Source: Maritalea porphyrae (GTDB lineage Bacteria; Pseudomonadota; Alphaproteobacteria; Rhizobiales; Devosiaceae). Taken from it: DNA of 64,000 nt. The DNA lies in NCBI RefSeq assembly GCF_030159895.1, contig NZ_BSNI01000002.1:1204306-1268305 (forward strand). The letters run 5' to 3'. The stretch's first letter is position 1, and the number at the start of each line of letters is the position of its first letter. Under the pieces are notes generated by a model. That model was not told the origin of the DNA. It saw nothing but the letters and a program-made list of their open reading frames with translations, and searched no databases. The translations under genes were made by a program, and so were the position numbers. This document shows positions 18,251 through 27,612 of this stretch, piece by piece.

Positions 18251-18298
18251 TTGGTAATTTTTTGGTTGCAAAATGGTATCTTATTGGTTTTATTTGGA
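18251..18298 (+). promoter_or_regulatory. Helically phased TTGGT boxes upstream of gntR-nagA-nagK
   Basis: TTGGT occurs at 18251, 18262 and 18284, with ATGGT at 18273 and TTGGA at 18294. The first four boxes are exactly 11 bp apart, so they face the same side of the helix. They lie 20-67 bp before the GntR start codon and could be a cooperative operator for this GntR protein or another regulator. Confidence 0.5.
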
Positions 18299-18317
18299 GC
18301 CAAGGGAGGCCTGTCGA

Positions 18318-19103
18318 ATGCAAAACAGCGCGATTGGTGGCGATACAAGGTTCGATTGCATAAGCGATCAGATTTCTGCGTTCATGCCGCTTGATGACAA
18401 AAACACATCGCCGCTCAATAAAAAGCTTCAGTCAGCGCTGCGGTGCGCCATTGAATATGGTGTGTTGGGGCATGGCGATCAGTTGCCGACAGAAACTCAA
18501 CTTTCCCGCTCCTTCGGTGTGCCGATTAAAACGGTCAAAAGTGCACTCAACAAAATGGTTGGTGCCGGCGTGCTACGCGAAAGCGAAGGGCAGGGAAAAT
18601 TTGTTGCCGAACGCTTTGCTGCACCACTATCCACATCAAGTGGATTTTCGTCTGATGCGGCGGTCAACGGTCACAAGACGCGATGTCAAATTTTGAACAT
18701 GACACAGGGCGAACCGACAGCCCTTGAACTTGATATGCTTGAGCTTTCACCGGGCGACAAGGTTACACGCATTCATCGCCTTCGATTTGCTGACGACAAG
18801 CCACTTTGTGTTGAACTTGCTTGTTTGCCAGCCAGTGTTTTGCCTGTTGATGCTGACATTTCAACATCGCTTTATGCCTATTTGGCGAAATGCAATCTAA
18901 AGCCAATCCGCGGTGTTCAGCGCGTACGTGCTGAACTGTTGGAAGAGCAAGAAGCGCAATATCTAAATCTTAAAACTGGCTCACCTTGTCTGTTTGTGGA
19001 GCAGCAAAGCTTCGTACGATCAGGTGCGCCAATTGAATATGTTTGCACCCATTATCGGGGCGACGCTTATGACTTTATTGTTGAAATGAAAGTGGGCAAC
19101 TAA
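18318..19103 (+). CDS. GntR/HutC family regulator with UTRA domain (NagR-like)
   Basis: The 261-residue protein has a winged-helix DNA-binding part (LPTETQLSRSFGVPIKTVKSAL, with KFVAERF wing end, residues about 45-110) and a C-terminal UTRA effector domain. UTRA regulators of GlcNAc genes bind GlcN6P or GlcNAc6P. Its stop overlaps the nagA start by one base (TAATG), so it should control its own operon. ATG 18318 has a strong GGGAGG site; the in-frame ATG at 18273 falls inside the TTGGT box array. Confidence 0.9.
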   Translation: MQNSAIGGDTRFDCISDQISAFMPLDDKNTSPLNKKLQSALRCAIEYGVLGHGDQLPTETQLSRSFGVPIKTVKSALNKMVGAGVLRESEGQGKFVAERFAAPLSTSSGFSSDAAVNGHKTRCQILNMTQGEPTALELDMLELSPGDKVTRIHRLRFADDKPLCVELACLPASVLPVDADISTSLYAYLAKCNLKPIRGVQRVRAELLEEQEAQYLNLKTGSPCLFVEQQSFVRSGAPIEYVCTHYRGDAYDFIVEMKVGN

Positions 19104-20299
19104 TGGGACTAACGACGAGCCCAGTTTCAGATAGTCAAATTGACAAACAGCACTCCTTGTTGCTGCGCAATTTGAAGCTCTTTGACGGCGAGACCTTCCA
19201 AGAGGGAAAAGCCGTGCTCGTTGAAAACGGTAAAGTCTCATTGATTGTTGAAGAAGATCAGTTGCGTTCTGATGTCGCCAATGCCGAAGACTTGGGTGGC
19301 AAGCTTTTGGTGCCTGGCTTTGTTGATGTGCAGGTCAATGGCGGTGGTGGTGTGATGTTCAACGATGAACAGTCAACAGATGCGCTCGCAACCATCGCCA
19401 ATGGTCATCGCAAGTTTGGCACAACGACTTTATTGCCCACATTCATTACCGATAGCTTTGAAAATATGCAGGCTGCAGCAGGTGCGATGCAAGACGCGAT
19501 CAAAGTAGGGCTGCCCGGCATTCGAGGTGTACACTTTGAAGGGCCTTATTTTTCGATGGAACGCCGGGGTGTTCATGCGGCAGAATTTGTTCGCGCTGTG
19601 GATGATGGTGCGCTTGATTTGTTCACGCAAGATGGTTTGGGCGCAACGATTGTTACACTTGCACCAGAACAGGTGCCTGCAGATTTCATCAACGCGCTCA
19701 GCAACGCTGGTGTGCGCGTATGTGCTGGCCACACCAGCGCAACCTACGAGCAGGCCGTAGGCGGCTTCGCGGCTGGGGTTTCAGGGGTCACCCATCTCTA
19801 TAACGCAATGCCGCCAATGATGAACCGTGAACCCGGCCTCATTGGCGCTGCATATGATCACAGCGACATCTATTGCGGCTTGATTGTGGATGGCCACCAT
19901 TTGCACCACTCAACAGCGCGTACTGTGATTTCGTGCAAGTCGACGCAAAAAATCATGCTGGTCACTGACGCGATGGCGACTGTTGGATCGGACAAGAAAA
20001 GCTTCAATCTCTATGGCACTGAGATTTTTGTTGAAAACGGTCGGTTGGCAACAAGCGAAGGCCAGTTGGCAGGTTCTGACCTCAACATGATGGACGCTGT
20101 GCGCCTAACGCGTGATGAACTTGGTGTTGAATTTGGTGAAGCGCTGCGCATGGCTTCACTCTACCCAGCGACCTATTTGGGGCTGGAAAATCAAATCGGC
20201 AAAATTGCTGTGGGCTTTGATGCTGACTTTGCGCTGATTGATGAAGCCGCCGACAAGGTTGTGCGCACTTGGATCAAGGGCAAGGGGGCAAATAGCTAA
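19103..20299 (+). CDS. nagA: N-acetylglucosamine-6-phosphate deacetylase
   Basis: The 398-residue amidohydrolase has the NagA marks GFVDVQVNGGGGV, VHFEGPYFS, GHTSATYEQA, THLYNAMPPM, DGHHLHH and VTDAMATVG, which supply the metal and substrate ligands. It converts GlcNAc-6-P to GlcN-6-P and acetate in the cytosol. It overlaps gntR upstream and nagK downstream by single bases, a fully coupled operon. No glucosamine-6-phosphate deaminase gene was found in the window. Confidence 0.96.
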   Translation: MGLTTSPVSDSQIDKQHSLLLRNLKLFDGETFQEGKAVLVENGKVSLIVEEDQLRSDVANAEDLGGKLLVPGFVDVQVNGGGGVMFNDEQSTDALATIANGHRKFGTTTLLPTFITDSFENMQAAAGAMQDAIKVGLPGIRGVHFEGPYFSMERRGVHAAEFVRAVDDGALDLFTQDGLGATIVTLAPEQVPADFINALSNAGVRVCAGHTSATYEQAVGGFAAGVSGVTHLYNAMPPMMNREPGLIGAAYDHSDIYCGLIVDGHHLHHSTARTVISCKSTQKIMLVTDAMATVGSDKKSFNLYGTEIFVENGRLATSEGQLAGSDLNMMDAVRLTRDELGVEFGEALRMASLYPATYLGLENQIGKIAVGFDADFALIDEAADKVVRTWIKGKGANS

Positions 20300-21219
20300 T
20301 GCCTTATTGTTTTGACATTGGCGGCACGAATATTCGGTTCGGTATGCCCGAGGGGAACGGCGACGTGCCGGTTATTCACTCGGTGCCAACGCCGACTCAT
20401 TCGCTTGCGCAATTTGTCGAAGCAATTTCTGGCTTGATTGAGCATGAAGGCCGCGGCCGCCATAACTCAATTGCGATTTCACTAACTGGTGTTGTCCACC
20501 CAGAAACAAACAAGGTGCGCGTAGCCAATATTCCAGCCATTGACGGCGTGGATATTGCACATGAGCTGACCAAAAAAACTGGCCTTCCGGCGGTGGTGGC
20601 AAATGATGCGGATTGTTTGGCACTTGCCGAAGCCCGCGTTGGAATTGCAAAAGATGCAAACAATGTCTTTGCTATTGTATTGGGCACCGGCGTTGGCGGT
20701 GGGCTGGTTTTGGATGGTAATCTTGTTGTTGGCCGCAATGGTGCAACCGGTGAGTGGGGCCACGGGCCTGTGGTTGATCCAACCGCCAATGGCATTGTCG
20801 CGAGCATCGGGCAATTCAAATGCGGATGTGGTCAAGTTGGGTGTTTGGACACTGTTGGTGGTGCTCGCGGACTTGAGCGCATTCATCGTTCTCTTCACAG
20901 CGACAATCTTGCCAGCGAACAAATTGTGAGCATGTGGCTTGATGGCGACATCAATGCCAACAAAACAATCGTTGTTTGGTCCGAAATGTTGGCTGGGCCT
21001 CTGGCAATGATCGTAAACCTTTTGGGGCCAGATGTGGTGCCTGTTGGCGGCGGCCTTTCAAATGCATCCGAACTAATTGCGCTGTTGGATGAAAAGGTGC
21101 GCAAACGCTGCTTGTTTCCAGCCGATCAGCCTTTGGTGCTGCCAGCCAAATTTGCAAAAAATGCTGGGCTTGTTGGCGCAGCACAGCTTGATGTTCCTTC
21201 CATCAAGGGGGTGGCATAA
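20299..21219 (+). CDS. nagK: ROK family N-acetylglucosamine kinase
   Basis: The 306-residue protein has the ROK ATP-binding motif DIGGTNIRFG, the GTGVGGGLV loop, GEWGHGPV and the zinc motif CGCGQVGCLD. By context it phosphorylates GlcNAc to GlcNAc-6-P for NagA; ROK kinases of this type are often annotated NagK. Start and stop both overlap neighbours as TAATG. Confidence 0.92.
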   Translation: MPYCFDIGGTNIRFGMPEGNGDVPVIHSVPTPTHSLAQFVEAISGLIEHEGRGRHNSIAISLTGVVHPETNKVRVANIPAIDGVDIAHELTKKTGLPAVVANDADCLALAEARVGIAKDANNVFAIVLGTGVGGGLVLDGNLVVGRNGATGEWGHGPVVDPTANGIVASIGQFKCGCGQVGCLDTVGGARGLERIHRSLHSDNLASEQIVSMWLDGDINANKTIVVWSEMLAGPLAMIVNLLGPDVVPVGGGLSNASELIALLDEKVRKRCLFPADQPLVLPAKFAKNAGLVGAAQLDVPSIKGVA

Positions 21220-21968
21220 TGTCTGCGATCAAACTTGAAGTTTGCGTTGATAGCATGGCATCGCTGGAAGCTGCGGTTGCTGGCGGTGCTGATCGCATCG
21301 AATTGTGCGCGGCCCTCAGCGAAGGTGGCCTTACCCCGAGTTTTGGCTTCATGAAAGTGGCGGCCGAGTTTGATGTTTCTGTGCATGCCATGGTGCGTCC
21401 GCGTGGAGGAGACTTCTGTTATTCGACAGCGGAAATTGCTGCGATGTGCGACGACATCAAAACCGCTGAACAGCTTGGCTTGGCGGGTGTGGTCTTGGGC
21501 GTTGCCAATCACGATGACACATTGGACCTAGACGCGTTGGCAAAGCTACGTGCCGCTGCCACAGGTATTCAATGCACACTCCACCGCGTTATTGATTTGA
21601 CGCCAAATATTCTTGAGGCGACAGAGCAAGCAATTGGTCTTGGTTTCGATCGCATTCTGACTTCCGGTGGTGCACGAAAAGCACAGGATGGCACGGCGGC
21701 AATCGCTAGAATGGTCCATCAAGCTTCTGGGCGCGTTGAGGTGATGGCAGGGTCTGGTGTTACAGCGCAAAATGTAGCGGAGATCGTGGGAAAAACCGGC
21801 GTAAGCGATGTGCATGCCTCCTGTTCAGAAGCGGAAAAGTCGCATTCAGGAAAAGTTGAAGAGATGGCATTTTCGCCGGCCCAAGGGCTGAGGGTAACAA
21901 GCGCTCTACGGGTTTCAGAAATGCGCGCAACCGTTGATTCCATTCACATGGAGGCGGCACATGCATAG
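21219..21968 (+). CDS. cutC: CutC family protein
   Basis: The 249-residue TIM-barrel protein matches the CutC family: LEVCVDSMASLEAAVAGGADRIELC at the N-terminus, then MVRPRGGDFCYS, HRVIDLT and ILTSGGARKA. CutC was named for copper homeostasis in E. coli, but the link is disputed. In the nag operon a sugar-related role seems more likely. The start overlaps the nagK stop. Confidence 0.92.
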   Translation: MSAIKLEVCVDSMASLEAAVAGGADRIELCAALSEGGLTPSFGFMKVAAEFDVSVHAMVRPRGGDFCYSTAEIAAMCDDIKTAEQLGLAGVVLGVANHDDTLDLDALAKLRAAATGIQCTLHRVIDLTPNILEATEQAIGLGFDRILTSGGARKAQDGTAAIARMVHQASGRVEVMAGSGVTAQNVAEIVGKTGVSDVHASCSEAEKSHSGKVEEMAFSPAQGLRVTSALRVSEMRATVDSIHMEAAHA

Positions 21969-22028
21969 TCCAACTCAGCAATCCAAAATGTGGTTTTTTT
22001 CAGTTTTCAGCGATAATTTCACAATTTA

Positions 22029-22043
22029 TGAAAATAAATTTCA
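22029..22043. promoter_or_regulatory. Operator-like palindrome 1, RpiR candidate
   Basis: TGAAAATAAATTTCA is a perfect TGAAA-N5-TTTCA inverted repeat, and a further TTTCA half-site lies at 22017-22021. It resembles the AT-rich palindromes typical of RpiR/MurR operators and related sequences at 22082, 31705 and 31779. Confidence 0.55.
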
Positions 22044-22072
22044 CAAATTACACGCAATTGGCGCCATTTTGA

Positions 22073-22101
22073 TTGACCTTATGAAAATAATTGCACAATA
22101 T
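22073..22101 (+). promoter_or_regulatory. Candidate promoter with operator in the spacer
   Basis: TTGACC (-35, 22073-22078) and CAATAT (-10, 22096-22101) are 17 bp apart. The spacer is filled by TGAAAATAATTGCA (22082-22095), a second operator-like palindrome. A repressor bound there would block polymerase. The -10 box is a weak match. Confidence 0.5.
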
Positions 22102-22142
22102 GAGAAAAAAAATTACATGGTGTGTGATGGGAGGTCAGCGCT

Positions 22143-23342
22143 ATGACCCGTATCGGAATTGTCGGGCTTGGATACCGTTTAGGCTATCTCGCCCAAGTCA
22201 TTGGTCAAACTCAAACTGATATCGAATTTGTCGGCTATGTCGATCCATCGCCTGCCGGTTTGCCGTTGGTGACGGGCGAGGGCGTCAAAGGTTTGAGCAT
22301 CGATCCTTCAACTTTGAAGTCTTTCAATCCAGGTCGCCATTTCGATAGTCTTGATCAGATGATCGATGAGGGAAATCTCGACCTGTTGATGATCGGTTCC
22401 CCGAACCACATGCACCTTGAACATATTCGCGCAGCGCTCGAAGCTGGCGTGAAAACGTTCACTGAAAAACCTGTTGTTACAACCGAAGCACAAACATTTG
22501 AGTTGCTTGATCTTTTGGCCAAGCACGGCGGCAACACTGACCAACTGATGATTGGTTTGGTGCTTCGTTATGCGCCACTATATCGCGATCTCATCAAAGC
22601 GCGTGACGCGGGCACATTGGGCGATATCGCTTCTATCGAAGCGTCCGAGCATATTGCGCCATATCACGGTGGGTTTTTCATGCGGGACTGGCGTCGGTAC
22701 TCTGAGTATTCAGGCGGGTTTATGCTGGAGAAATGCTGCCACGATCTTGACCTTTACAATGGGCTGGTTGGAACGCGCCCCTTACGCGTCGCCAGCTTTG
22801 GTGGCCGAAAAAGTTTTGTGCCTTCGCGTGAAGTTGAAAACGATATTGATGTCTATCAGTTCAAACCATCGGGCTGGATGGGCTCAAACAAAGTGTTTTC
22901 AAGCGATGGAGATATCATCGATTACCAAACCGCGATCATTGAATATGAAGACGGTGCGAACCTTTGTTTTCACACCAATATGAACGTGCCGGATGAATTC
23001 CGTCGCTTTGCCGTCATTGGCTCCAAAGGCATGGCGGAAGGTGATTTCATTCGCAACTTCTTTAAGTTGACGGACGCGAAATCACGCGAGACGCTTGAAG
23101 ACAAAAGCTACCAAGGCTCGGAGCTATCTGTGCACTATGGTGCTGACGAACAAATGATTGCAGATATCTTTGCGCATCTGCGCGAAGGCACGCCGTTGCC
23201 GGTGTCCATTTTGGATGGTTTGGCAGCAGGTCTGACAGCAATCAAACTAGACGAAGCCCGTCAATCGCGCCAGGTCATCGACCTCACATCAATGTGGGCG
23301 CGGTTTGACAATTTTAACTTCTCGAATGGGGAGGTTGCATAA
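22143..23342 (+). CDS. Gfo/Idh/MocA family oxidoreductase
   Basis: The 399-residue protein has an N-terminal NAD(P)-binding Rossmann domain (GIVGLGYRLGYL) and the family EKP motif (KTFTEKPVVTT near residue 108), followed by the usual alpha/beta domain. Members oxidise or reduce sugars and inositols, or hydrolyse glycosides by an NAD-dependent mechanism. As first gene of the ABC importer operon it likely acts on the imported sugar. GGGAGG precedes ATG 22143, and the stop is directly followed by the permease ATG. Confidence 0.9.
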   Translation: MTRIGIVGLGYRLGYLAQVIGQTQTDIEFVGYVDPSPAGLPLVTGEGVKGLSIDPSTLKSFNPGRHFDSLDQMIDEGNLDLLMIGSPNHMHLEHIRAALEAGVKTFTEKPVVTTEAQTFELLDLLAKHGGNTDQLMIGLVLRYAPLYRDLIKARDAGTLGDIASIEASEHIAPYHGGFFMRDWRRYSEYSGGFMLEKCCHDLDLYNGLVGTRPLRVASFGGRKSFVPSREVENDIDVYQFKPSGWMGSNKVFSSDGDIIDYQTAIIEYEDGANLCFHTNMNVPDEFRRFAVIGSKGMAEGDFIRNFFKLTDAKSRETLEDKSYQGSELSVHYGADEQMIADIFAHLREGTPLPVSILDGLAAGLTAIKLDEARQSRQVIDLTSMWARFDNFNFSNGEVA

Positions 23343-24233
23343 ATGCAATCACTTGGGGGACGCCCGAACATATTTCCGTATCTCTTGCTGTTGCCAGCAT
23401 TAATCATCACTTTGGTGATTGTTGCCTGGCCACTGGTGGAGACGGTGCGCCTTTCATTTACTGACGCAGCGCTAAAGCCAACAGAGAATTTTGTCGGCTT
23501 TGCCAATTACGAGAAGATCTTTTCAAAAAAATTCCCAGAGGTTATTGGCCGTACCTTCTACTGGATGGCGATTTCTGTGTCGTTGAAAATGATCGTCGGC
23601 ACGATGGGCGCAATGTTGCTCAACTCGCGCGTGCCAGGACGTGACTTTTTCCGCGTATTGGTTATGCCGCCCTGGATCGTGCCGATCGCTATCGGTGTGT
23701 TCATCTGGGCGTGGATGTACAACGGTCAGTTCGGTATGATTTCAGGTGTCGCGCAATATCTGCACATTATTGCTGGACCATATGAATTCTTGGGCGATCG
23801 CACAGGTGCTTTCTATTCAACCATTGTGACCGATATTTGGATCGGCACGCCAATGGTCACGATTTACCTGCTCGCAGCGATGCAGTCTATATCGCCTGAT
23901 CTACATGAAGCCGCTTGGGTGGATGGCGCAGGGCGCATGTATCGCTTCCGCCGGATTACCTTGCCGCTCATTTTGCCAGCTATTGCAACGATGGGACTAT
24001 TGTCAGCAATTTGGACATTCAACTCGTTCGATATCATCTGGATCCTGACCAAGGGTGGCCCACGTGATGCCACAACAACGATGATCATCGATACTTATAA
24101 GACGGCGATTTCGCGTAACAAATATGGTGAAGGCGCAGCCCGCGCGGTGATGATCGTGATTTTCCTATCCTCATTTGCTGGGTTCTACTTCTTCATGCTC
24201 AAGCAATTCGCAAAACGGAGCTTGGCCAAATGA
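23343..24233 (+). CDS. Sugar ABC transporter permease, MalF type (CUT1)
   Basis: The 296-residue inner-membrane protein has six predicted membrane segments and the EAA loop EAAWVDGAGRMYRFRRITLPL near residues 190-215, which docks to the ATPase. It pairs with the second permease gene, whose ATG overlaps its stop (ATGA). By context the importer carries GlcNAc or its oligomers; the substrate is not proven. Confidence 0.93.
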   Translation: MQSLGGRPNIFPYLLLLPALIITLVIVAWPLVETVRLSFTDAALKPTENFVGFANYEKIFSKKFPEVIGRTFYWMAISVSLKMIVGTMGAMLLNSRVPGRDFFRVLVMPPWIVPIAIGVFIWAWMYNGQFGMISGVAQYLHIIAGPYEFLGDRTGAFYSTIVTDIWIGTPMVTIYLLAAMQSISPDLHEAAWVDGAGRMYRFRRITLPLILPAIATMGLLSAIWTFNSFDIIWILTKGGPRDATTTMIIDTYKTAISRNKYGEGAARAVMIVIFLSSFAGFYFFMLKQFAKRSLAK

Positions 24234-25072
24234 TCAACAAATATAGCCGTTTAGAAATGGTTGGCATCTATCTGGGCATTGGGGTGTTCCTCACCTTTAT
24301 CCTAGCGCCATTCCTTGAAGCGTTTTTGGTGTCGCTGCGCCCGCTCAACCAGATCAACTCAGTGCCTTATAAAATCTTCACTGAGAACATGAGCTTTGAT
24401 GCTTACTTCTCTATGTGGCACAACGTGCCAAAGCTTTGGCTTTATATGTGGAACAGCTTCTTTGTTGCGACTTGTGTGACGTTGCTGGCGCTGTTCGCGG
24501 TAATTCCATCAGCTTGGGCATTTGCACGATTTGAGTTTAAGGGCCGCGACGCTTTGCTAGGAGCATTCCTAGCGATCAACATGGTTGGCGGCGCGGTATT
24601 GATTATCCCGCTTTTCAAATTGATGAAAAATGTTGGCTTGCTCAACACTTATTGGTCAATGATTTTGCCCGGTGCAGCGTTCCTTATTCCAACAGGCATT
24701 TGGTTGTTGCGTTCGTACCTGATGAAAATTCCACGCGAGCTTGAAGAAGCAGCATGGGTTGATGGCGCGTCGCGTCTTTACATCCTGCGCCGCGTGATCA
24801 TGCCAATCGCAATGCCTGGTATTGTCGTGGTCGCTATTGCCACCTTCATCGGTGCCTACGCGCAACAATTCCTATTCGCTCTGACATTTAATTCATCGAG
24901 CGATCTCTACCCACTGCCTGTGGGCATCAATCAGTTTTTCGGTCGTCAACAAGTCGTTTGGAACGAAGTGATGGCCGCGAGTTTGGTCGGCATCTTGCCA
25001 GTGCTCGCCATCTACATCTTCCTCCAGCGCTACATTATCGCTGGCCTAACTGCTGGCGCGGTGAAGGAGTAG
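24230..25072 (+). CDS. Sugar ABC transporter permease, MalG type (CUT1)
   Basis: The 280-residue protein has six membrane segments and the EAA loop EEAAWVDGASRLYILRRVIMP. It forms the heterodimeric membrane channel with the preceding permease and overlaps it by four bases. The solute-binding protein gene follows after 40 bases. Confidence 0.93.
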   Translation: MINKYSRLEMVGIYLGIGVFLTFILAPFLEAFLVSLRPLNQINSVPYKIFTENMSFDAYFSMWHNVPKLWLYMWNSFFVATCVTLLALFAVIPSAWAFARFEFKGRDALLGAFLAINMVGGAVLIIPLFKLMKNVGLLNTYWSMILPGAAFLIPTGIWLLRSYLMKIPRELEEAAWVDGASRLYILRRVIMPIAMPGIVVVAIATFIGAYAQQFLFALTFNSSSDLYPLPVGINQFFGRQQVVWNEVMAASLVGILPVLAIYIFLQRYIIAGLTAGAVKE

Positions 25073-25112
25073 GAGGAATGTTACAATTTTGGCAACAAAA
25101 AGGGAGTTCACA

Positions 25113-26330
25113 ATGAAACTAGCTAAAATCTTGCTCGGCTCAGCAGTCGTGCTCGGCTCATTGGCCGGCGCATCATATGCTGAAGACCAACGCATCCACA
25201 TCATCCTTTGCGGTGACGATACATGGGGTGGCGAAGTAAACGCTGCACACATGGCTGCATGGGAAGCTTCAAACCCAGGTTTTAAGACAGACATCGAGTA
25301 TGTGCCTTGGGGTCAGTGTCAAGATAAAGCCACAACTTTGGCTGCATCTGGCAACCCACCAGCAATTGCTTATATGGGCTCACGCACATTGAAGCAGTTG
25401 GCTCAAAACGAGTTGATCATGTCACATGATCTAACCGAAGAAGAGCTTGCCTCATACGCTGCTCCAATCTTGGGCACTGTTACTGCTGACGGCAAAATTT
25501 GGGGCCTACCACGTGCCTTCTCAACAAAAGCTTTGTACTACAACAAAGATTTGTTTGAAGCCGCTGGCCTTGATCCAAACTCACCACCAAAAACTTGGGA
25601 CGAGTTGTACAGCGCAGCTGCTGCGATTAAAGAAAAAACAGATGCTGATGGCATCGGTTTGGCTGCTGCATCATTCGATAACACCATGCACCAGTTCATG
25701 AACTACGTTTACACAAACGGTGGTGAAGTGATCAATGCAGACGGTGATATCGTCTTCAACTCACCAAACAACGTCGAAACAATGGAATTCTACGGCAAGT
25801 TGGCTTCAGTTTCACAACCTGGCCCTGTTGCTTATGACCGCGGTAAGTTGGTTCCTTTGTTCAACGAAGCCAAAATCGGCATGTACATTTCTGGTCCTTG
25901 GGGCCGCAGCCAAACTGGCGACGCGGTTAACTGGGGTGTTGCACCACTTCCAGTGGGTCCAAACGGCACACCAGGTACATTGTTGATCACTGACTCATAT
26001 GCAGTGTTCAAAGGTTCAGGCGTTGAAGAAGCTGCTTTGAGCTTGGCGAAATTCATGACCAGCACAGACAATCAAATGGAATTTGAAATTGCTGCTGGCT
26101 TGACACCACTTCGTCCTGATCACCCAGAAGTTGCTAAATTGCGCGAAGCTGACCCAACATGGGGCGCCTTCCTTGATGCAATTGCAACTGGTGGTCCAGA
26201 GCCTTTCGTAACTGACTATGTTGGCCTTCAAGATGTCATCAACGAAGCTATCCAATCAGTTGTATTGGGTGAAGCTTCAGCTGCTGACGCTGTTGCACAA
26301 GCAGCAGAAGATCTCGAAGAATACAAATAA
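25113..26330 (+). CDS. Periplasmic sugar-binding protein of the ABC importer
   Basis: The 405-residue protein is a family-1 extracellular solute-binding protein. A Sec signal peptide is clear: MKLAKILLGS start, hydrophobic core, and cleavage probably after ASYA. It captures the sugar in the periplasm for the two permeases. ATG 25113 has AAAGGGAG upstream; the upstream in-frame start at 25089 would spoil the signal peptide. Codons here are more uniform than in neighbours (frequent GCT, CCA, TCA), which suits a highly expressed binding protein. Confidence 0.94.
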   Translation: MKLAKILLGSAVVLGSLAGASYAEDQRIHIILCGDDTWGGEVNAAHMAAWEASNPGFKTDIEYVPWGQCQDKATTLAASGNPPAIAYMGSRTLKQLAQNELIMSHDLTEEELASYAAPILGTVTADGKIWGLPRAFSTKALYYNKDLFEAAGLDPNSPPKTWDELYSAAAAIKEKTDADGIGLAAASFDNTMHQFMNYVYTNGGEVINADGDIVFNSPNNVETMEFYGKLASVSQPGPVAYDRGKLVPLFNEAKIGMYISGPWGRSQTGDAVNWGVAPLPVGPNGTPGTLLITDSYAVFKGSGVEEAALSLAKFMTSTDNQMEFEIAAGLTPLRPDHPEVAKLREADPTWGAFLDAIATGGPEPFVTDYVGLQDVINEAIQSVVLGEASAADAVAQAAEDLEEYK

Positions 26331-26337
26331 GCAAACA

Positions 26338-26370
26338 GGTGGGATCCGGCCAAAATGGCCGGGTCTCACC
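26338..26370 (+). other. Long stem-loop between binding-protein and ATPase genes
   Basis: A 14-bp stem with two G-T pairs (GGTGGGATCCGGCC, loop AAAAT, GGCCGGGTCTCACC) follows the binding-protein stop by 7 bases. No T-run follows. Such hairpins often protect the 3' end of binding-protein mRNA, so the ATPase is made in smaller amounts. Confidence 0.7.
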
Positions 26371-26402
26371 CTCCAAGAATTCTAGTAATTGGGAGAATGA
26401 CC

Positions 26403-27527
26403 GTGGGTCAACTCAAGCTTGAAAATGTAAAAAAACGCTTCGGTACGGCAGAAGTCATCAAAGGCGTTTCGCTGGATGTGAAACATGGCGAGTTCATCGT
26501 ATTCGTTGGGCCATCAGGTTGCGGCAAATCCACCCTGTTGCGCATGATTGCAGGGCTTGAAGAAATCTCCGAAGGCGACGTGCATATTGATGACCGTGTG
26601 GTCAACTCATTGCCACCTGCAAAACGCGGCATCGCGATGGTGTTCCAATCCTACGCGCTTTATCCGCACATGACAGTTTATGAAAACATCGCGTTCCCAT
26701 TGCGCGTCGACAAGCTCTCGAATGATGAAGTCGACAAAAAGGTAATGGTCGCAGCGCGCATTTTGAAATTGGAAGAACGCTTGCAACACAAGCCTGGCGA
26801 ACTGTCAGGTGGTCAGCGCCAACGTGTTGCTATTGGCCGCGCGATTGTGCGGGAGCCAAGCGTGTTCCTGTTCGATGAACCACTTTCCAACCTAGACGCC
26901 GCGCTACGTGCCACCATGCGGGTTGAGTTGACAAAACTGCATCACGATCTTGATGCGACCATGATTTATGTGACGCACGACCAAGTGGAAGCCATGACCA
27001 TGGCGGACCGTATTGTGGTGCTGGATGCTGGCTTCATCGCCCAAGTCGGTACACCGCTCGAGCTTTACCACAAGCCAGACAATTTGTTTGTGGCTGGCTT
27101 TATTGGCAACCCAAAAATGAACTTCATTGAAGTTGAGTGTACGGGCACAACCAAGTCGGGCATAAAGGTCAAAGTTGCAGATACTGGTGAGATCACCGTT
27201 CCGGTTGCACCGCGCGGCGACATTAAAGGCAAGACGCTAACACTTGGCATTCGCCCAGAGCATACCCGTCTAACAAAATCTGACCTTACTCTTAACTTGC
27301 ACGCAAATGTTGTTGAGCGTCTTGGCATTCACACCGTGACTTACGCCAACTTGCCAAATGACGATGAAGTCTTTTGCACCGTGCAAGAAGGCACTGCACC
27401 AATCGAAGCAAATTCAGAATTCAGCATTGGTATCAACGCAATTGATTGCCACCTCTTTGATGAGGAAGGCGTTGCATTTGAGCGTGATATTGATCTGTCT
27501 AATTTGGGATTGCCAGAAGTCGCCTAG
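26403..27527 (+). CDS. Sugar ABC transporter ATP-binding protein (MalK/UgpC type)
   Basis: The 374-residue ATPase has Walker [10 protein letters not shown], the Q-loop region [20 protein letters not shown], signature [14 protein letters not shown], Walker [14 protein letters not shown], the H-loop VTHD and a C-terminal TOBE-type domain. It energises the CUT1 importer. I prefer GTG 26403 ([14 protein letters not shown]) because GGGAG (26391-26395) is 7 bases before it; the ATG at 26397 is too close to that site, and the ATG at 26355 lies in the stem-loop. Confidence 0.93.
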   Translation: MGQLKLENVKKRFGTAEVIKGVSLDVKHGEFIVFVGPSGCGKSTLLRMIAGLEEISEGDVHIDDRVVNSLPPAKRGIAMVFQSYALYPHMTVYENIAFPLRVDKLSNDEVDKKVMVAARILKLEERLQHKPGELSGGQRQRVAIGRAIVREPSVFLFDEPLSNLDAALRATMRVELTKLHHDLDATMIYVTHDQVEAMTMADRIVVLDAGFIAQVGTPLELYHKPDNLFVAGFIGNPKMNFIEVECTGTTKSGIKVKVADTGEITVPVAPRGDIKGKTLTLGIRPEHTRLTKSDLTLNLHANVVERLGIHTVTYANLPNDDEVFCTVQEGTAPIEANSEFSIGINAIDCHLFDEEGVAFERDIDLSNLGLPEVA

Positions 27528-27567
27528 CGCGTACTTCCGTTAATTCCAATTTCCTCCCCACGACCCA

Positions 27568-27594
27568 AAAAGCCCCGTCATTGACGGGGCTTTT
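27568..27594. terminator. Rho-independent terminator after the ABC operon
   Basis: AAAAGCCCCGTCA and TGACGGGGCTTTT form a 13-bp stem around a very short loop, with A- and T-runs on both sides. It can end both the ABC operon and the convergent NTF2-like gene. Confidence 0.9.
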
Positions 27595-27612
27595 CTGGTT
27601 TTCGAGGTTGGC

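Larger units (their letters stand above)
21969..22142. other. AT-rich regulatory region before the ABC operon
   Basis: This 174-base spacer separates the nag operon from the oxidoreductase/ABC operon. It is very AT-rich and holds a candidate promoter and at least two operator-like palindromes, listed separately. Confidence 0.7.
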
